A stretch of 64,000 bases of DNA from Roseibium sp. (lineage in GTDB: Bacteria > Pseudomonadota > Alphaproteobacteria > Rhizobiales > Stappiaceae), in assembly GCA_017643925.1 (NCBI GenBank), contig JAEPML010000009.1, forward strand, positions 62,001 through 126,000. The letters are read 5' to 3'. Every line of letters begins with the position of its first letter. Positions within the stretch are counted from its first letter, which is position 1. Below are positions 32,701-40,531 of the stretch, one piece after another. The notes under the pieces were generated by a model. The model was given only the letters and a program-made list of their open reading frames with translations, did not search any database and had not been told where the DNA came from. The translations under genes were made by a program, and so were the position numbers.

Positions 32701-35311
32701 TAATGGCATCGGAGCGGTCGGCGAGCACATCGGTGATGTTGCGGGTTTTTTCCTCCAGCGCGTCGCTGATGCCCGTCGTTCTGTTCTCGATGGCGTCTGC
32801 CAGGATCTGCGTGCGCGTCTCCAGGGTTGCCTCGAAGGCGGCCGTGCGCTGATCCAGGGTCAGGTCAAGCGTGTTGATGTGGCTGCCAAGGGACGAATCC
32901 ATGGTGGAGATGCGCTCGGCAAGCGACGTGTCCAGCGTTGTGACACGCGTGTCGAGCGTGGTGTCCATCGTCGTGATGCGCTCTTCCAGGGACGCGTCCA
33001 GCGTGCTGATACGGGCCGAGAGCGTCGCATCCATGGTGCTGATGCGGTCGGTCAGTGTTGCATCGATCGCGCCGTAACGCGTGTCGAGGGAGGTGTCCAT
33101 TGCCGCGATACGGTCGCCAAGAGACGCGTCCATCGTGTCGATCCGGGCCGCGAAGGTCGTGTCGAGTGTCGACAGGCGGGAATCGAGGGCTTCGGACAAG
33201 AGCAGCGTCTTGGTGTCGAACGCGTCGATCAGCTGGCCACCGCGATCTGTGACAATTGTTTCCAGCTCGGTAAGGCGCGTGGACAGGCCTTCCTGCAGGG
33301 CAAGGCCGCGAACCTCGAGGGTCTCGGTGATCTTGCCGCTGATCTCGTTGATGTCGCCGGCAACGCGGTCACCGCGGCTGCCGATGAGTTCGGCAAGCTG
33401 CGTGCCGGTTTCGGCCAGCTTGTGGGTGAGCGCTTCGGTCTGTGCACCGAGGCCAGCCGCGAATTGGCCGGAGACGCTTTCGAGCGTGTCGCGGAAGCCG
33501 ACGGTCTGCTGTTCCAGAACCGTTGCCATCTCGTTGCCACGGGCCGCCAGGCGCTCGTCGAGTTCGCTGCCGTTGATGGAGATGGCGGTGTAGATGCGCT
33601 CGGAGATGTTGTCGAGCTTGTCGGCAAGTTCGCCGCCACGGACCGAGATGGTCTGGGTAAGCGAACCGGCGGTCTCGTCCAGCTTGGACGCGATCTCGCC
33701 CCCACGCAGGGACAGGTCGACAACGATGCTCTCGCCGGTGCCGCGCAGGATTTCCGCAACCTCGGTCGAACGGCCGGAAATCGTCTCGACGATTTCCGCA
33801 CCACGGATCGAGATGGTGTCGGTGACTTCCTGCCCGCGTTCGGAAATGCTCTCCACGACCTTGGAACCGGTTTCCGCAAGGCTTTCGTCCAGGGTGGTAA
33901 CCCGGGTGTCGACCGTCGCGACCAGTTCTTCGGTACGGCTGGTGATGGTGTCGATCAGGCGACCGGAGGTCAGAGACAGGTTTGCATTGATCTCTTCGCC
34001 GCGCTGCGTGATCGTATCGCCGACCGTGGCTCCGGTTGTTTCCAGGGTGAGACGGAACTCGTCGGCCTTGGTGCTGAGTGTCTCAACCACCGAAGTGGAG
34101 GAAGAGGTCAGGGTTTCGTTAATTTCCGTGCCGCGCGCCGTCAGTGTTTCCACGAAGGTGCTTGCCGTATCGGCGAAACGCTCGTTCACCTCGTTGCCGC
34201 GAACCGTCAATGTCTCCCACATGGTGGAGCCGGTTTCTGCAAGGTTCTCGACGAGGTCATTGCCGGTGGAGGACAGTCGGGTGACATAGTCCTCGGCACG
34301 TTCGGTCAGGCTGTCGACGAGTTCGCCACCGGAGGCGTTCAGCGTTGCGCCGAGGGACTCGATGCGCGAATCCACGGTAGCCGTCAGTTCTTCAACACGG
34401 CTGTTGACGGCGTCGATCATGCGCTGTGTGGCCATGTCGACATTGCTGCCGAGCTCACCGGAGGTGTCGGACAGCTGGGAAGCGAAATTCTCGTGGGCGC
34501 CTGCGATTGTTTCGCGAACGCGCTCCGCGTTCATGACAATGGACTCGCGCTGGCTGACAAGCTCTTCGATCAGCCCGCGGATTTTCAGTTCATTGTCGTT
34601 GTAGGAGCGCTCAAGGGACGAGACTTCATTGTGAACCAGCACTTCCAGCTCGCTGGCGCGTGCGATGGCGCGCTCGATGCCGTCTCCCATTGCCGCAACT
34701 TCACGCCGTATCGCCTGGCCGACGCTCAGAATGGACTCCTTCGCCATGTCTTCCGGCTCGGCAAGGCGCAGGGCAACTTCGGTCATGCCCCGGGCAACAA
34801 TGCGCATTTCCTGCGCGCGCCAGATCATCATGGCCATGACGAAGAAGAAGATGATCGGCACGATGATGCCAACCGCTGCCAGGATCATTTCCGGCGATTG
34901 CAACAGCACCTGAGGATCCGTGAGTGTCGGAACCTTGTCGGCGAAGGCTGTCAGGAAAAGGCTGCTGCCGAGCGCGGCCCAGATTGCGCTGAGCGCAAGC
35001 GCACCCCAGAAGGGGGCGGAGGAGGGTCTGCGCTGCAAGGCGTAGATGAGATTGCCGATGTTGCGCCGATCGTCGTTTGCCGCAGGCGGACGGTTGCCCC
35101 GGCCACGTCGGCGCGACTGACGCTGTTCGTCACGCTGGGAAGGTTCCTGCTTTTCCTTCTTGGGCTTGCGCGCAGGCTCGCTTTCCGCTGCCGCGCTGGC
35201 CTCCGGCGCGGTTTCACCTGCCTCCGGTCCGCCGAAATCCAGTTTCAGCGCTTCTTCAACCGCAGAAAGGGCCGCTTCAGCCGGATCTTTCGCCTTTGTC
35301 GGATTTGCCAT
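29732..35311 (-). CDS. gpr: Growth pole ring (GPR/RgsE)-like giant membrane-anchored coiled-coil protein
   Basis: A 1859-aa protein. A disordered basic N-terminus contains RRRGRGNRPPAANDD, then RRNIGNLIYALQRRP, two TM helices (about 100-122 and 142-165), and about 1500 residues of helix in degenerate 11-residue apolipoprotein-like repeats. A Pro/Ala linker (about 1650-1720) precedes a conserved C-terminal domain containing HETFIDLWNRYRGGERHVFTRRLY. This architecture matches GPR of Agrobacterium (about 2100 aa) and RgsE of Sinorhizobium, which form a ring at the growing pole and are needed for unipolar growth. The start at 35311 has GAGG 8 nt upstream; an ATG 9 codons earlier is possible. Monocistronic. 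Confidence 0.85.
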   Translation of the reverse strand: MANPTKAKDPAEAALSAVEEALKLDFGGPEAGETAPEASAAAESEPARKPKKEKQEPSQRDEQRQSRRRGRGNRPPAANDDRRNIGNLIYALQRRPSSAPFWGALALSAIWAALGSSLFLTAFADKVPTLTDPQVLLQSPEMILAAVGIIVPIIFFFVMAMMIWRAQEMRIVARGMTEVALRLAEPEDMAKESILSVGQAIRREVAAMGDGIERAIARASELEVLVHNEVSSLERSYNDNELKIRGLIEELVSQRESIVMNAERVRETIAGAHENFASQLSDTSGELGSNVDMATQRMIDAVNSRVEELTATVDSRIESLGATLNASGGELVDSLTERAEDYVTRLSSTGNDLVENLAETGSTMWETLTVRGNEVNERFADTASTFVETLTARGTEINETLTSSSTSVVETLSTKADEFRLTLETTGATVGDTITQRGEEINANLSLTSGRLIDTITSRTEELVATVDTRVTTLDESLAETGSKVVESISERGQEVTDTISIRGAEIVETISGRSTEVAEILRGTGESIVVDLSLRGGEIASKLDETAGSLTQTISVRGGELADKLDNISERIYTAISINGSELDERLAARGNEMATVLEQQTVGFRDTLESVSGQFAAGLGAQTEALTHKLAETGTQLAELIGSRGDRVAGDINEISGKITETLEVRGLALQEGLSTRLTELETIVTDRGGQLIDAFDTKTLLLSEALDSRLSTLDTTFAARIDTMDASLGDRIAAMDTSLDTRYGAIDATLTDRISTMDATLSARISTLDASLEERITTMDTTLDTRVTTLDTSLAERISTMDSSLGSHINTLDLTLDQRTAAFEATLETRTQILADAIENRTTGISDALEEKTRNITDVLADRSDAITLQLGQRVEAAGNTLAERAEEIGQNLSSRVDGAATSMAEKAELLSASMTSGTDRIDETLDARARQISETLISRTKEIAQAFVEGQEEMTSALDNRLTEAGTVLGKQSEELTESLSERIAEINVALGAKVFEVAETLDSRAIQLETLLNERLESISGTLTSESERARDILTAVISEAGATLSTESTQLRDVIQEATTAAVQTLSDERTRTVEIVDGALTQATEKLSGEGDRMRQIVLGSVGEARGVLVGESQKAADAVTAAMQQATGSLSGESDKIRELVLAAVGDAARAMTAESEKARTLYAGTLAEFSGSLTGESEKVRNQLSGLIAEISGNLSAESEQARITLAKTLEDIRGQMSSEAGMVRARVNSAVTEAADLLVGRGNEVANELLEKATSLNEAFGARSGELAKIVGTDGNELISAIETRANDLTGRLSEVHTAILEAITVKGRDVSDTFAHTGLDATRSLVEAGDRIIASINERSAQATSLLSDTKQRLEAYVTEILNKIEASNTNLQEVVAVAGTNLNEVENNLSQRAAEFRSAVDRAMVETNSTTGIISEQVSNLRDVTTTTLADIQNLTNRFGDHSEELTRAARHLEDTNKSVEGRVSERKTAIEEVADTLLAKTEAVDTLMRSFSQNLSETLETADDKARDAAGMLSAAAEAASKQVAEQFESMRLTAGMEGQKARDAIRSAQDDIITEMTRTVSDASDRFNDAATRMRDVAREVHRELEATRAELKQGVLNLPDEAEESSAALRKVVNEQIRALTELSEIVAKQSNALDISRPQAQAATASAAPQPAPQQAPASFAPAAPARPQAAPVSEQRPAASRPVDTRRQQPAPADNTASTGKGWVSDLLRRASRDEDPSADTETGRTPLQTVESLNSLSVDIARAIDHETFIDLWNRYRGGERHVFTRRLYTLQGQQTFDEIRQKYARDPEFRTAVERYVADFEQLLAQVSRNDRDNMLGQTYLTSDTGKVYTMLAHASGRLD
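32850..33190 (-). repeat. 11-residue (33-nt) tandem repeat tract in the GPR-like gene
   Basis: The clearest repeats encode units such as RISTMDATLSA, RISTLDASLEE, RITTMDTTLDT and RVTTLDTSLAE: Arg at position 1, Met/Leu-Asp at 5-6, hydrophobic at 9. About ten or more units run in phase. Hendecad periodicity predicts right-handed or straight coiled helix. Homologous codon repeats could allow slippage in length. Confidence 0.8.
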
Positions 35312-35409
35312 TTGGGGTCGCCTCACATCCGTACTCATTACACACCGGTCGTCTCGGCAAGCCGCAAGCGCAGCTTTGACAGTCAGAACCGGATGCGTCG
35401 TTTCTACAG

Positions 35410-35429
35410 GCGCTCTATATATAGAGCGC
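35410..35429. promoter_or_regulatory. Perfect 20-bp palindrome upstream of the GPR-like gene
   Basis: GCGCTCTATA-TATAGAGCGC is a perfect inverted repeat with no spacer, about 99 bp upstream of the GPR start. It could be a repressor/activator site, and its TATATA core could overlap a -10 element. Function is inferred. Confidence 0.5.
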
Positions 35430-35588
35430 TGTTGTAACTCTCATTTAGGGAGGGCCGCCGCTGACCGACCGTGAACTTTTCGTTCGACGGTTCACTCCCC
35501 ATCTTGCCGCATCAACATCTGTAATGGCACACTCTCTCTCATGGGACAAGAAACTGCAATGGCGAGAGTCACTTAGGGGGCGGTCTGG

Positions 35589-35903
35589 ATGCCTGAAACG
35601 AAACATTTCGAGACGAATGAAACGGCGAAAAATTCTCCAACTGCAGCTGCGCTGAAGGCGGGAAGCCTGTCGGCACCACAGAAGCGCTGGCTCCGCAAAG
35701 GGCTGAAACAACCAGGTGGAAAACTTCCCTTGTTCGACGACAACGGTCGGGAAATTCCGGCACGCACCATTCGTGCCTGCATAGACGCAGGCTGGGCAGA
35801 GCCTTGGTTTTCCAACCCAATCAAGCCCGACTGGCTGGTTTGCAAGCTGACGCCTGCCGCATTTGAAGCGCTGTCCGCAAGAGCAAAAGGTAAAAAAAGT
35901 TAA
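35589..35903 (+). CDS. Conserved-looking small hypothetical protein, 104 aa
   Basis: 104-aa basic cytoplasmic protein with no recognised domain. It has a disordered N-terminal 30 residues, then SAPQKRWLRKGLKQPGGKLP, DDNGREIPARTIRACIDAGW, EPWFSNPIKPDWLVCKLT and LTPAAFEALSA. This looks like a small winged-helix-type module: RTIRACIDAGW then a strand and CKLT resembles the end of phage/plasmid-like accessory HTH proteins. A G-rich ribosome site precedes ATG 35589. The overlapping minus-strand frame lacks such patterning and I reject it. Confidence 0.65.
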   Translation: MPETKHFETNETAKNSPTAAALKAGSLSAPQKRWLRKGLKQPGGKLPLFDDNGREIPARTIRACIDAGWAEPWFSNPIKPDWLVCKLTPAAFEALSARAKGKKS

Positions 35904-36153
35904 CGGCGAATTCTGTAGTTGATGAGTGTCTGTTTTCAGAAAAACACGGAATTGCAAGAGCTTTTCGCAGAAAGTTCAAAGAAGCGCGTTAAGGCGCGTT
36001 AACCAAAAAAACAATTTTTTGGGGACATCAACGCATTTACACCTCGCGGCTGGCCGACTTAACCAGCCGTTTGTGTGTTTGGGGCACTGTATCTGGCAGT
36101 GAAAGCTTGCGGCTGGGTGCCGACAGGCATGTATCTCGTAATTGGAGCACCCC

Positions 36154-36516
36154 ATGGCGCCTTCTTCGATGGCTCGCGTTTCCGGACGGGCCGGTCCCGA
36201 AGCCCCGATCGATCTGGTTCAACTGGCCACCAACACCCTCGGCAATCGCGATCTTGAGGTTCAGGTTCTTCACCTTTTCAAGTCCCAGTCCAGTACGACG
36301 CTGAAACGGCTCGCCTGTGAAACCGATCAGGCCGCGCGTCTTGACCTCGTTCACACGTTAAAGGGGTCAGCCCGGGCCATTGGAGCAGAGAAGGTCGCTG
36401 ATGTTTGCGAGAACCTTGAAGGACGCATGCATTCCAGTTCCGAGGCGGGCACAGAGGGCCTGATTGCGGCGGTCGACGAGGCCAACCGGTATATCCGGGA
36501 TCTGCTCGAAGGCTGA
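36154..36516 (+). CDS. Histidine phosphotransfer (HPt) domain protein
   Basis: A 120-aa stand-alone HPt protein. DLVHTLKGSARAIGAEKVADVCENLE is the HPt signature, with His67 as phospho-acceptor. A phosphorelay intermediate between a hybrid kinase and a response regulator; no partner kinase is adjacent. ATG 36154 has GGAG at the correct spacing; the in-frame TTG upstream lies over that site. TTAA-containing sequence about 150 bp upstream (35989-36002) is noted but does not fit a CtrA site exactly. Confidence 0.85.
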   Translation: MAPSSMARVSGRAGPEAPIDLVQLATNTLGNRDLEVQVLHLFKSQSSTTLKRLACETDQAARLDLVHTLKGSARAIGAEKVADVCENLEGRMHSSSEAGTEGLIAAVDEANRYIRDLLEG

Positions 36517-36603
36517 TTTCGACCCTTCGCCGAGGCAGATTGACACGCGGAAACGGCATAGTCCTTGACCTTTTGTGCGGAAGCTTTATTTCGGTTCAGC
36601 TGA

Positions 36604-36954
<351 letters not shown>

Positions 36955-36980
36955 TCTGCCATAGCCCAGTGTGAAAAGAA

Positions 36981-37014
36981 AAGACCCGCCGATGAGGATC
37001 GGCGGGTCTTTTCA
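36981..37014. terminator. Bidirectional intrinsic terminator
   Basis: AAGACCCGCCGAT and ATCGGCGGGTCTT form a 13-bp perfect stem with a GAGG loop, between the convergent ferredoxin and MFS genes, followed by TTTTC. Confidence 0.9.
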
Positions 37015-37079
37015 TGACTAGCGGCCAGTTTGTCGCGGGACCGCTGCCGGCACACCCTTTGGCATGTGCCGGTCGGCGT

Positions 37080-38306
37080 TTATTCGGCTGGCTGGGCCGA
37101 CCTGTTGCGATACCAGAAGTCGACCTCGCCGCCTTCCTTCGGATTGCTCGGGATGAGCGTTGCCAATCCCAGGCTGACAAAAGCCATTGCTGCTCCGGCA
37201 AGGAACACGGCGGCCGGTGAGACCAGCCATACAAACCCGAACAGGACCGGGATGAAGACGGCGGCGATGTGGTTGATCGTGAAAGCCACGCCCGCCGTCG
37301 GGGCGATGTCGGCCGGGTCCGCGATCTTCTGAAAGTAGGTCTTGATCGCAATCGCAATCGCAAAGAAAGCGTGATCGATCACATAGAGCGCGGCGGCCAG
37401 TGTTGCATTGGTCACGAAGGCATAGGTCACGAAGACGCCGACCAGACCGACATACTCAAATATCAATGCCTTGCGCTCACCGAACCTGACGATCAGTTTT
37501 CCGATCTTGGGCGCCAGCACCATGTTGAACGCACCATTGAGCAGGAAGAGGCCGGCGACTTCATGGACGTTATAGCCAAAGCGTTCAACCATCAGGAAGC
37601 CAGCGAACACCGTGAAGATCTGGCGACGGGCTCCGGCCATGAAGGTGAGGGCGTAGTAAAGCCAGTAGCGTTTCCGCAGGATCAGCTTCTTGTGCTGGGG
37701 CACGCCCTCCTTGAAGTGCGGATAGGCAAACATGAGGAAGGCCAGCACGACGAGTGTCAGACCGCCCGCTATTGCAAAGACGACCGCGAAGGACAGATCG
37801 AAACTCTTCCAGGCGATGAAAATGAGTCCATATGCCACCAGCTGCGCAAAAGCGCCAACGGCGATGATCTTGCCCATGCTGGCTGCGGCCGTTGCCTTGG
37901 GGAGCCACTGAAGGGACAGCGATTGCGCCATCGTCTCGTAATAGTGGAAGCCGATCGACATGATCAGCGTGGTTATGTAGAAGCCCAACGCCGTTGGAAA
38001 ATAACCCGTCACCGCGACACCGATGCCAAGCAGCAGCAGGGACACATAGGCGAGTGTCTGCTCGCGCATTACCAGCAGCAGGTAAACTGCCAGAAAGCTG
38101 AGGAAACCGGGGATCTCCCGGATAGACTGCTGAATACCAATCTCGCGGCCCGTGAAGTCGAGCTCCTGAACCGCAAAGTTGTTCATCAGGTTCCACCAGG
38201 CAGCAAAGGACAGCTGCATGGCGCCAGCCATGATCATCAAAAGGACCACAGGGGACCGCCACCCGGTTATTTCGTCGGGGCGGGCGTTTTGTGTGAAATA
38301 GGACAT
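37080..38306 (-). CDS. MFS transporter of unknown substrate
   Basis: A 408-aa inner-membrane protein with 12 hydrophobic segments in MFS arrangement (PVVLLMIMAGAMQLSFAAWW as TM1; a central cytoplasmic loop around HFKEGVPQHKKLILRKRYW). Motif A between TM2 and TM3 is weak, so assignment to a subfamily is not possible. Preceded by about 260 bp of shared upstream sequence with the divergent membrane protein/XRE pair. Confidence 0.8.
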   Translation of the reverse strand: MSYFTQNARPDEITGWRSPVVLLMIMAGAMQLSFAAWWNLMNNFAVQELDFTGREIGIQQSIREIPGFLSFLAVYLLLVMREQTLAYVSLLLLGIGVAVTGYFPTALGFYITTLIMSIGFHYYETMAQSLSLQWLPKATAAASMGKIIAVGAFAQLVAYGLIFIAWKSFDLSFAVVFAIAGGLTLVVLAFLMFAYPHFKEGVPQHKKLILRKRYWLYYALTFMAGARRQIFTVFAGFLMVERFGYNVHEVAGLFLLNGAFNMVLAPKIGKLIVRFGERKALIFEYVGLVGVFVTYAFVTNATLAAALYVIDHAFFAIAIAIKTYFQKIADPADIAPTAGVAFTINHIAAVFIPVLFGFVWLVSPAAVFLAGAAMAFVSLGLATLIPSNPKEGGEVDFWYRNRSAQPAE

Positions 38307-38487
38307 TCCGTAAGCCGTAGAAAAAGAGTCACATCCGTACAGCGCTGTTGAAGTGCTTCTAAGTCCAAACGGTTCTTTCGTGTTAGCGCTGTTTTGTCAG
38401 GAAATACATTCGACACGCCAAATTTCTGCGTCTCGTCCAAAAAGAGAAGGCCCGGATCAGCTCGAATGGCGGGTGATTTGCTTCGAA

Positions 38488-38505
38488 TGTTAAGGAGGCT
38501 TTACA
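38488..38505. promoter_or_regulatory. Upstream operator copy for the membrane protein/XRE pair
   Basis: TGTTAAGGAGGCTTTACA differs from the 38526-38543 palindrome at only two of 18 positions. The two copies are 38 bp apart start to start. Likely binding site of the XRE protein encoded downstream. Inference. Confidence 0.6.
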
Positions 38506-38525
38506 TGTCTCGGATGATATGTGAT

Positions 38526-38543
38526 TGTAAAGGACGCTTTACA
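38526..38543. promoter_or_regulatory. Proximal palindromic operator for the membrane protein/XRE pair
   Basis: TGTAAAG-GACG-CTTTACA is a perfect inverted repeat with 7-bp arms, ending 25 bp before the membrane protein start, so it would cover the ribosome-site-proximal promoter region. See the copy at 38488. Confidence 0.65.
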
Positions 38544-38568
38544 TTTTCCGGAAATCGGAGGACCGAAG

Positions 38569-38949
38569 ATGAACCGCTTCGATCGCTTGTCCTATCAATA
38601 TGTCGCGGAAACATTGCTCGCGACAGCGCTCTTCGTCGGCACAAGTTTCCTGGCGCAATGGTACCTTGAGGACAAGCCGGGACTGACGATCAACGTGCTG
38701 ATTTCACTTATGGCGACGGTGCCGATGTTTCTGGTTCTCTGGGCCCTTGTCAGATACTTCCGGCGAGTGGATGAACGGGAGCGTTACATCATGGCCATCG
38801 CTGGATCCATCACCTTGCTCGTTGGTGTGTTTGTGGCGTTTTTCCTTGCGAAGATTGAGAACTTCCTGCCGGTGGATCTGAATCTCTATGCGGGATTCCT
38901 GTTTGTACTCTGGTCGTTCCTGACAGTCGTTGTGCGCTGGAAGAACTGA
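38569..38949 (+). CDS. Small four-TM membrane protein
   Basis: A 126-aa protein with about four hydrophobic helices (LLATALFVGTSFLAQW, VLISLMATVPMFLVLWALV, AIAGSITLLVGVFVAFFLA, LYAGFLFVLWSFLTVVV). The RYFRRVDERERYIM loop is typical of small membrane proteins that pair with an XRE regulator. GGAGGA lies just before the ATG. The stop overlaps the regulator's start by 1 nt (TGATG). Function unknown; candidate membrane stress or sensor protein. Confidence 0.8.
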   Translation: MNRFDRLSYQYVAETLLATALFVGTSFLAQWYLEDKPGLTINVLISLMATVPMFLVLWALVRYFRRVDERERYIMAIAGSITLLVGVFVAFFLAKIENFLPVDLNLYAGFLFVLWSFLTVVVRWKN

Positions 38950-39146
38950 TGCGCAATCATCTGAAAGAGTTGAGAGCGGACAGGGGATGGTCACAGGCGG
39001 AGCTGGCTGACAGACTCGATGTTACACGGCAGACCGTGATCGCATTGGAAAAGGGAAAATACGACCCAAGCCTGCCCTTGGCCTTCCGCATTTCGCGCGT
39101 ATTTGGCTTGCCGATCGAAAAACTGTTTGTACCGGACGAACAGTAG
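38949..39146 (+). CDS. XRE-family HTH regulator, 65 aa
   Basis: A 65-aa stand-alone Cro/CI-type HTH: LKELRADRGWSQAELADRLDVTRQTVIALEKGKYDPSLPLAFRISRVFGLPIEKLF is the whole domain. Such minimal regulators act as dimers. It is translationally coupled (1-nt overlap) to the membrane protein, and twin 18-bp operators lie just upstream, so autoregulation is the simplest reading. Confidence 0.9.
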   Translation: MRNHLKELRADRGWSQAELADRLDVTRQTVIALEKGKYDPSLPLAFRISRVFGLPIEKLFVPDEQ

Positions 39147-39231
39147 GTTCTGATCTGCCGGCAGATTTGCTATTGCGGATCAGGAAGCTACATTTCTCTA
39201 GAAGTTGTTCTCAACCTGAACCGATCCGATC

Positions 39232-40023
39232 ATGAGCATTCATCCCGAATTGGCCGAATTTCCCAAAGGGGCCTTGAACAGCCCCTTGATCGGCTACGCC
39301 AAGAGTGTTCCGACCGGGATCGGAATAAACGGCTGGCATGCGCATGATGCCGCGCAGCTGTTCCACGTCGTGAAGGGGTCGATTGCAATCGACACGGAGC
39401 TTGGCACCTTCTTTGCGCCGCCCGAGCGTGCCTTCTGGCTTCCTCCGAGGGTGAGCCACCAGACGCGTTACCTGACCGATACGGAAATCCGTTTCGTGTA
39501 TGTCCAGTACGAGCACGCCAGGGATCTGCCCCAAACACCGCAGGTCATCCAGGTCACCAATCTGTTGCGGGCGCTCATTCTCGAGTTCATGTCCTATCCA
39601 AGGGCAAAGACCGAGGAGGGACCAGCAGCCAGGATTGCGGCCGTCATTCTTGATCAGCTGAAGATGTTGCCGGCGGCCCCCTTGCAATTGCCAATGCCCC
39701 AGGAGGCGCGTCTCCGGGGATTGTGCGAGGGCATTGTTCGTTGTCCGGCGCATATTCCGGCCCTGAGCGAGGCTGCGGAACGGTGTGCCACTTCGGTGCG
39801 TTCGTTCGAGCGACGGATCAAGGCGGAAACCGGGTTGAGCTATCGCACGTGGTGCCGGCAGGTCAAACTCTTCAGAGCGCTGGAACTTCTGGCATCCGGC
39901 CGAAGCGTTTCCGATGTATCGCACAAGCTGGGATATGAAGGTCCCAGTGCTTTCGTGGCGACGTTCAAAAAGGCATTCGGGGTCACACCCGGTCGCTACT
40001 TCGAAGGAAACGAGCTCGATTGA
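39232..40023 (+). CDS. AraC-family transcriptional regulator with N-terminal cupin
   Basis: A 263-aa regulator: cupin ligand domain (about 25-100, GWHAHDAAQLFHVVKGSIAI, containing possible metal or ligand His residues) and a C-terminal double HTH (about 165-263; LSEAAERCATSVRSFERRIKAETG and VSDVSHKLGYEGPSAFVATFKKAFG). Resembles the NimR type. Divergent from nothing obvious; the adjacent MFS gene at 37080-38306 is not its immediate neighbour. Targets unknown. Confidence 0.85.
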   Translation: MSIHPELAEFPKGALNSPLIGYAKSVPTGIGINGWHAHDAAQLFHVVKGSIAIDTELGTFFAPPERAFWLPPRVSHQTRYLTDTEIRFVYVQYEHARDLPQTPQVIQVTNLLRALILEFMSYPRAKTEEGPAARIAAVILDQLKMLPAAPLQLPMPQEARLRGLCEGIVRCPAHIPALSEAAERCATSVRSFERRIKAETGLSYRTWCRQVKLFRALELLASGRSVSDVSHKLGYEGPSAFVATFKKAFGVTPGRYFEGNELD

Positions 40024-40093
40024 TCTGCCTCATGGCAAGATATTGATTTCAGGCGCATGTGTTGGTCAAACGCCTCTTCAAAGGAGACCAACC

Positions 40094-40522
40094 ATGTTTA
40101 AGAAGATTCTTGTTCCCGTCGATCCGGGTGAGCCCGGATTTGCCGATGATGCATTGTCCAAGGCTGCACAGATGGCCCGTGACTACGGATCCAAGATCCA
40201 TCTGATGGCCGTGTGTCCGGAAATCCAGAGTTTCGTCGCCAGCCAGCTGCCCGACGGGTGGCAGAAGCGCGAAATCGAGGAAACAACCGCAATTCTCAAC
40301 AAGGTCGGAGCTGCGCTGGACGTTCCAGAAGGGGCAGTAGATTGCCAGGTTCGCATGGGCGCTGTCTATCACGAGGTCATCGAGGAAGCCGAGCGTTCCG
40401 AGTGCGATCTGGTGCTTATGACGTCGCACAAACCGGGCCTGTCGACCTATTTCATCGGGTCCAACGCAGCTCACATCGTGCGCCACGCACCTTGCTCCGT
40501 TCTGGTTCTGCGCGGCAGCTGA
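40094..40522 (+). CDS. Universal stress protein (UspA family)
   Basis: A 142-aa single-domain Usp. KKILVPVDPGEPG at the start and the ATP-binding GSNAAHIVRHAPCSVLVLR at the end are characteristic. AAGGAG precedes the ATG at 40094. Its stop lies only about 10 nt from the convergent methyltransferase stop with no terminator visible. Confidence 0.9.
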   Translation: MFKKILVPVDPGEPGFADDALSKAAQMARDYGSKIHLMAVCPEIQSFVASQLPDGWQKREIEETTAILNKVGAALDVPEGAVDCQVRMGAVYHEVIEEAERSECDLVLMTSHKPGLSTYFIGSNAAHIVRHAPCSVLVLRGS

Positions 40523-40531
40523 GCCGGTTTC

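Noticed and set aside
32879..35437. An 852-aa open frame on the plus strand antisense to the GPR-like gene, and a 619-aa one at 30302-32161
   Set aside because: Both lie inside the repeat-rich, GC-rich GPR gene, have no family features and show Arg/Gly/Ala-rich translation typical of antisense shadows.
35445..35957. A 170-aa minus-strand open frame over the 35.6-kb small gene
   Set aside because: Plus-strand 104-aa frame has a ribosome site, an ATG and patterned sequence; the minus frame is Arg/Cys/Phe-rich without motif.
35989..36002. TTAA pair upstream of the HPt gene, considered as a CtrA site
   Set aside because: Spacing is N6 rather than N7 and the two GCGCGTTAA copies look like a simple direct repeat.
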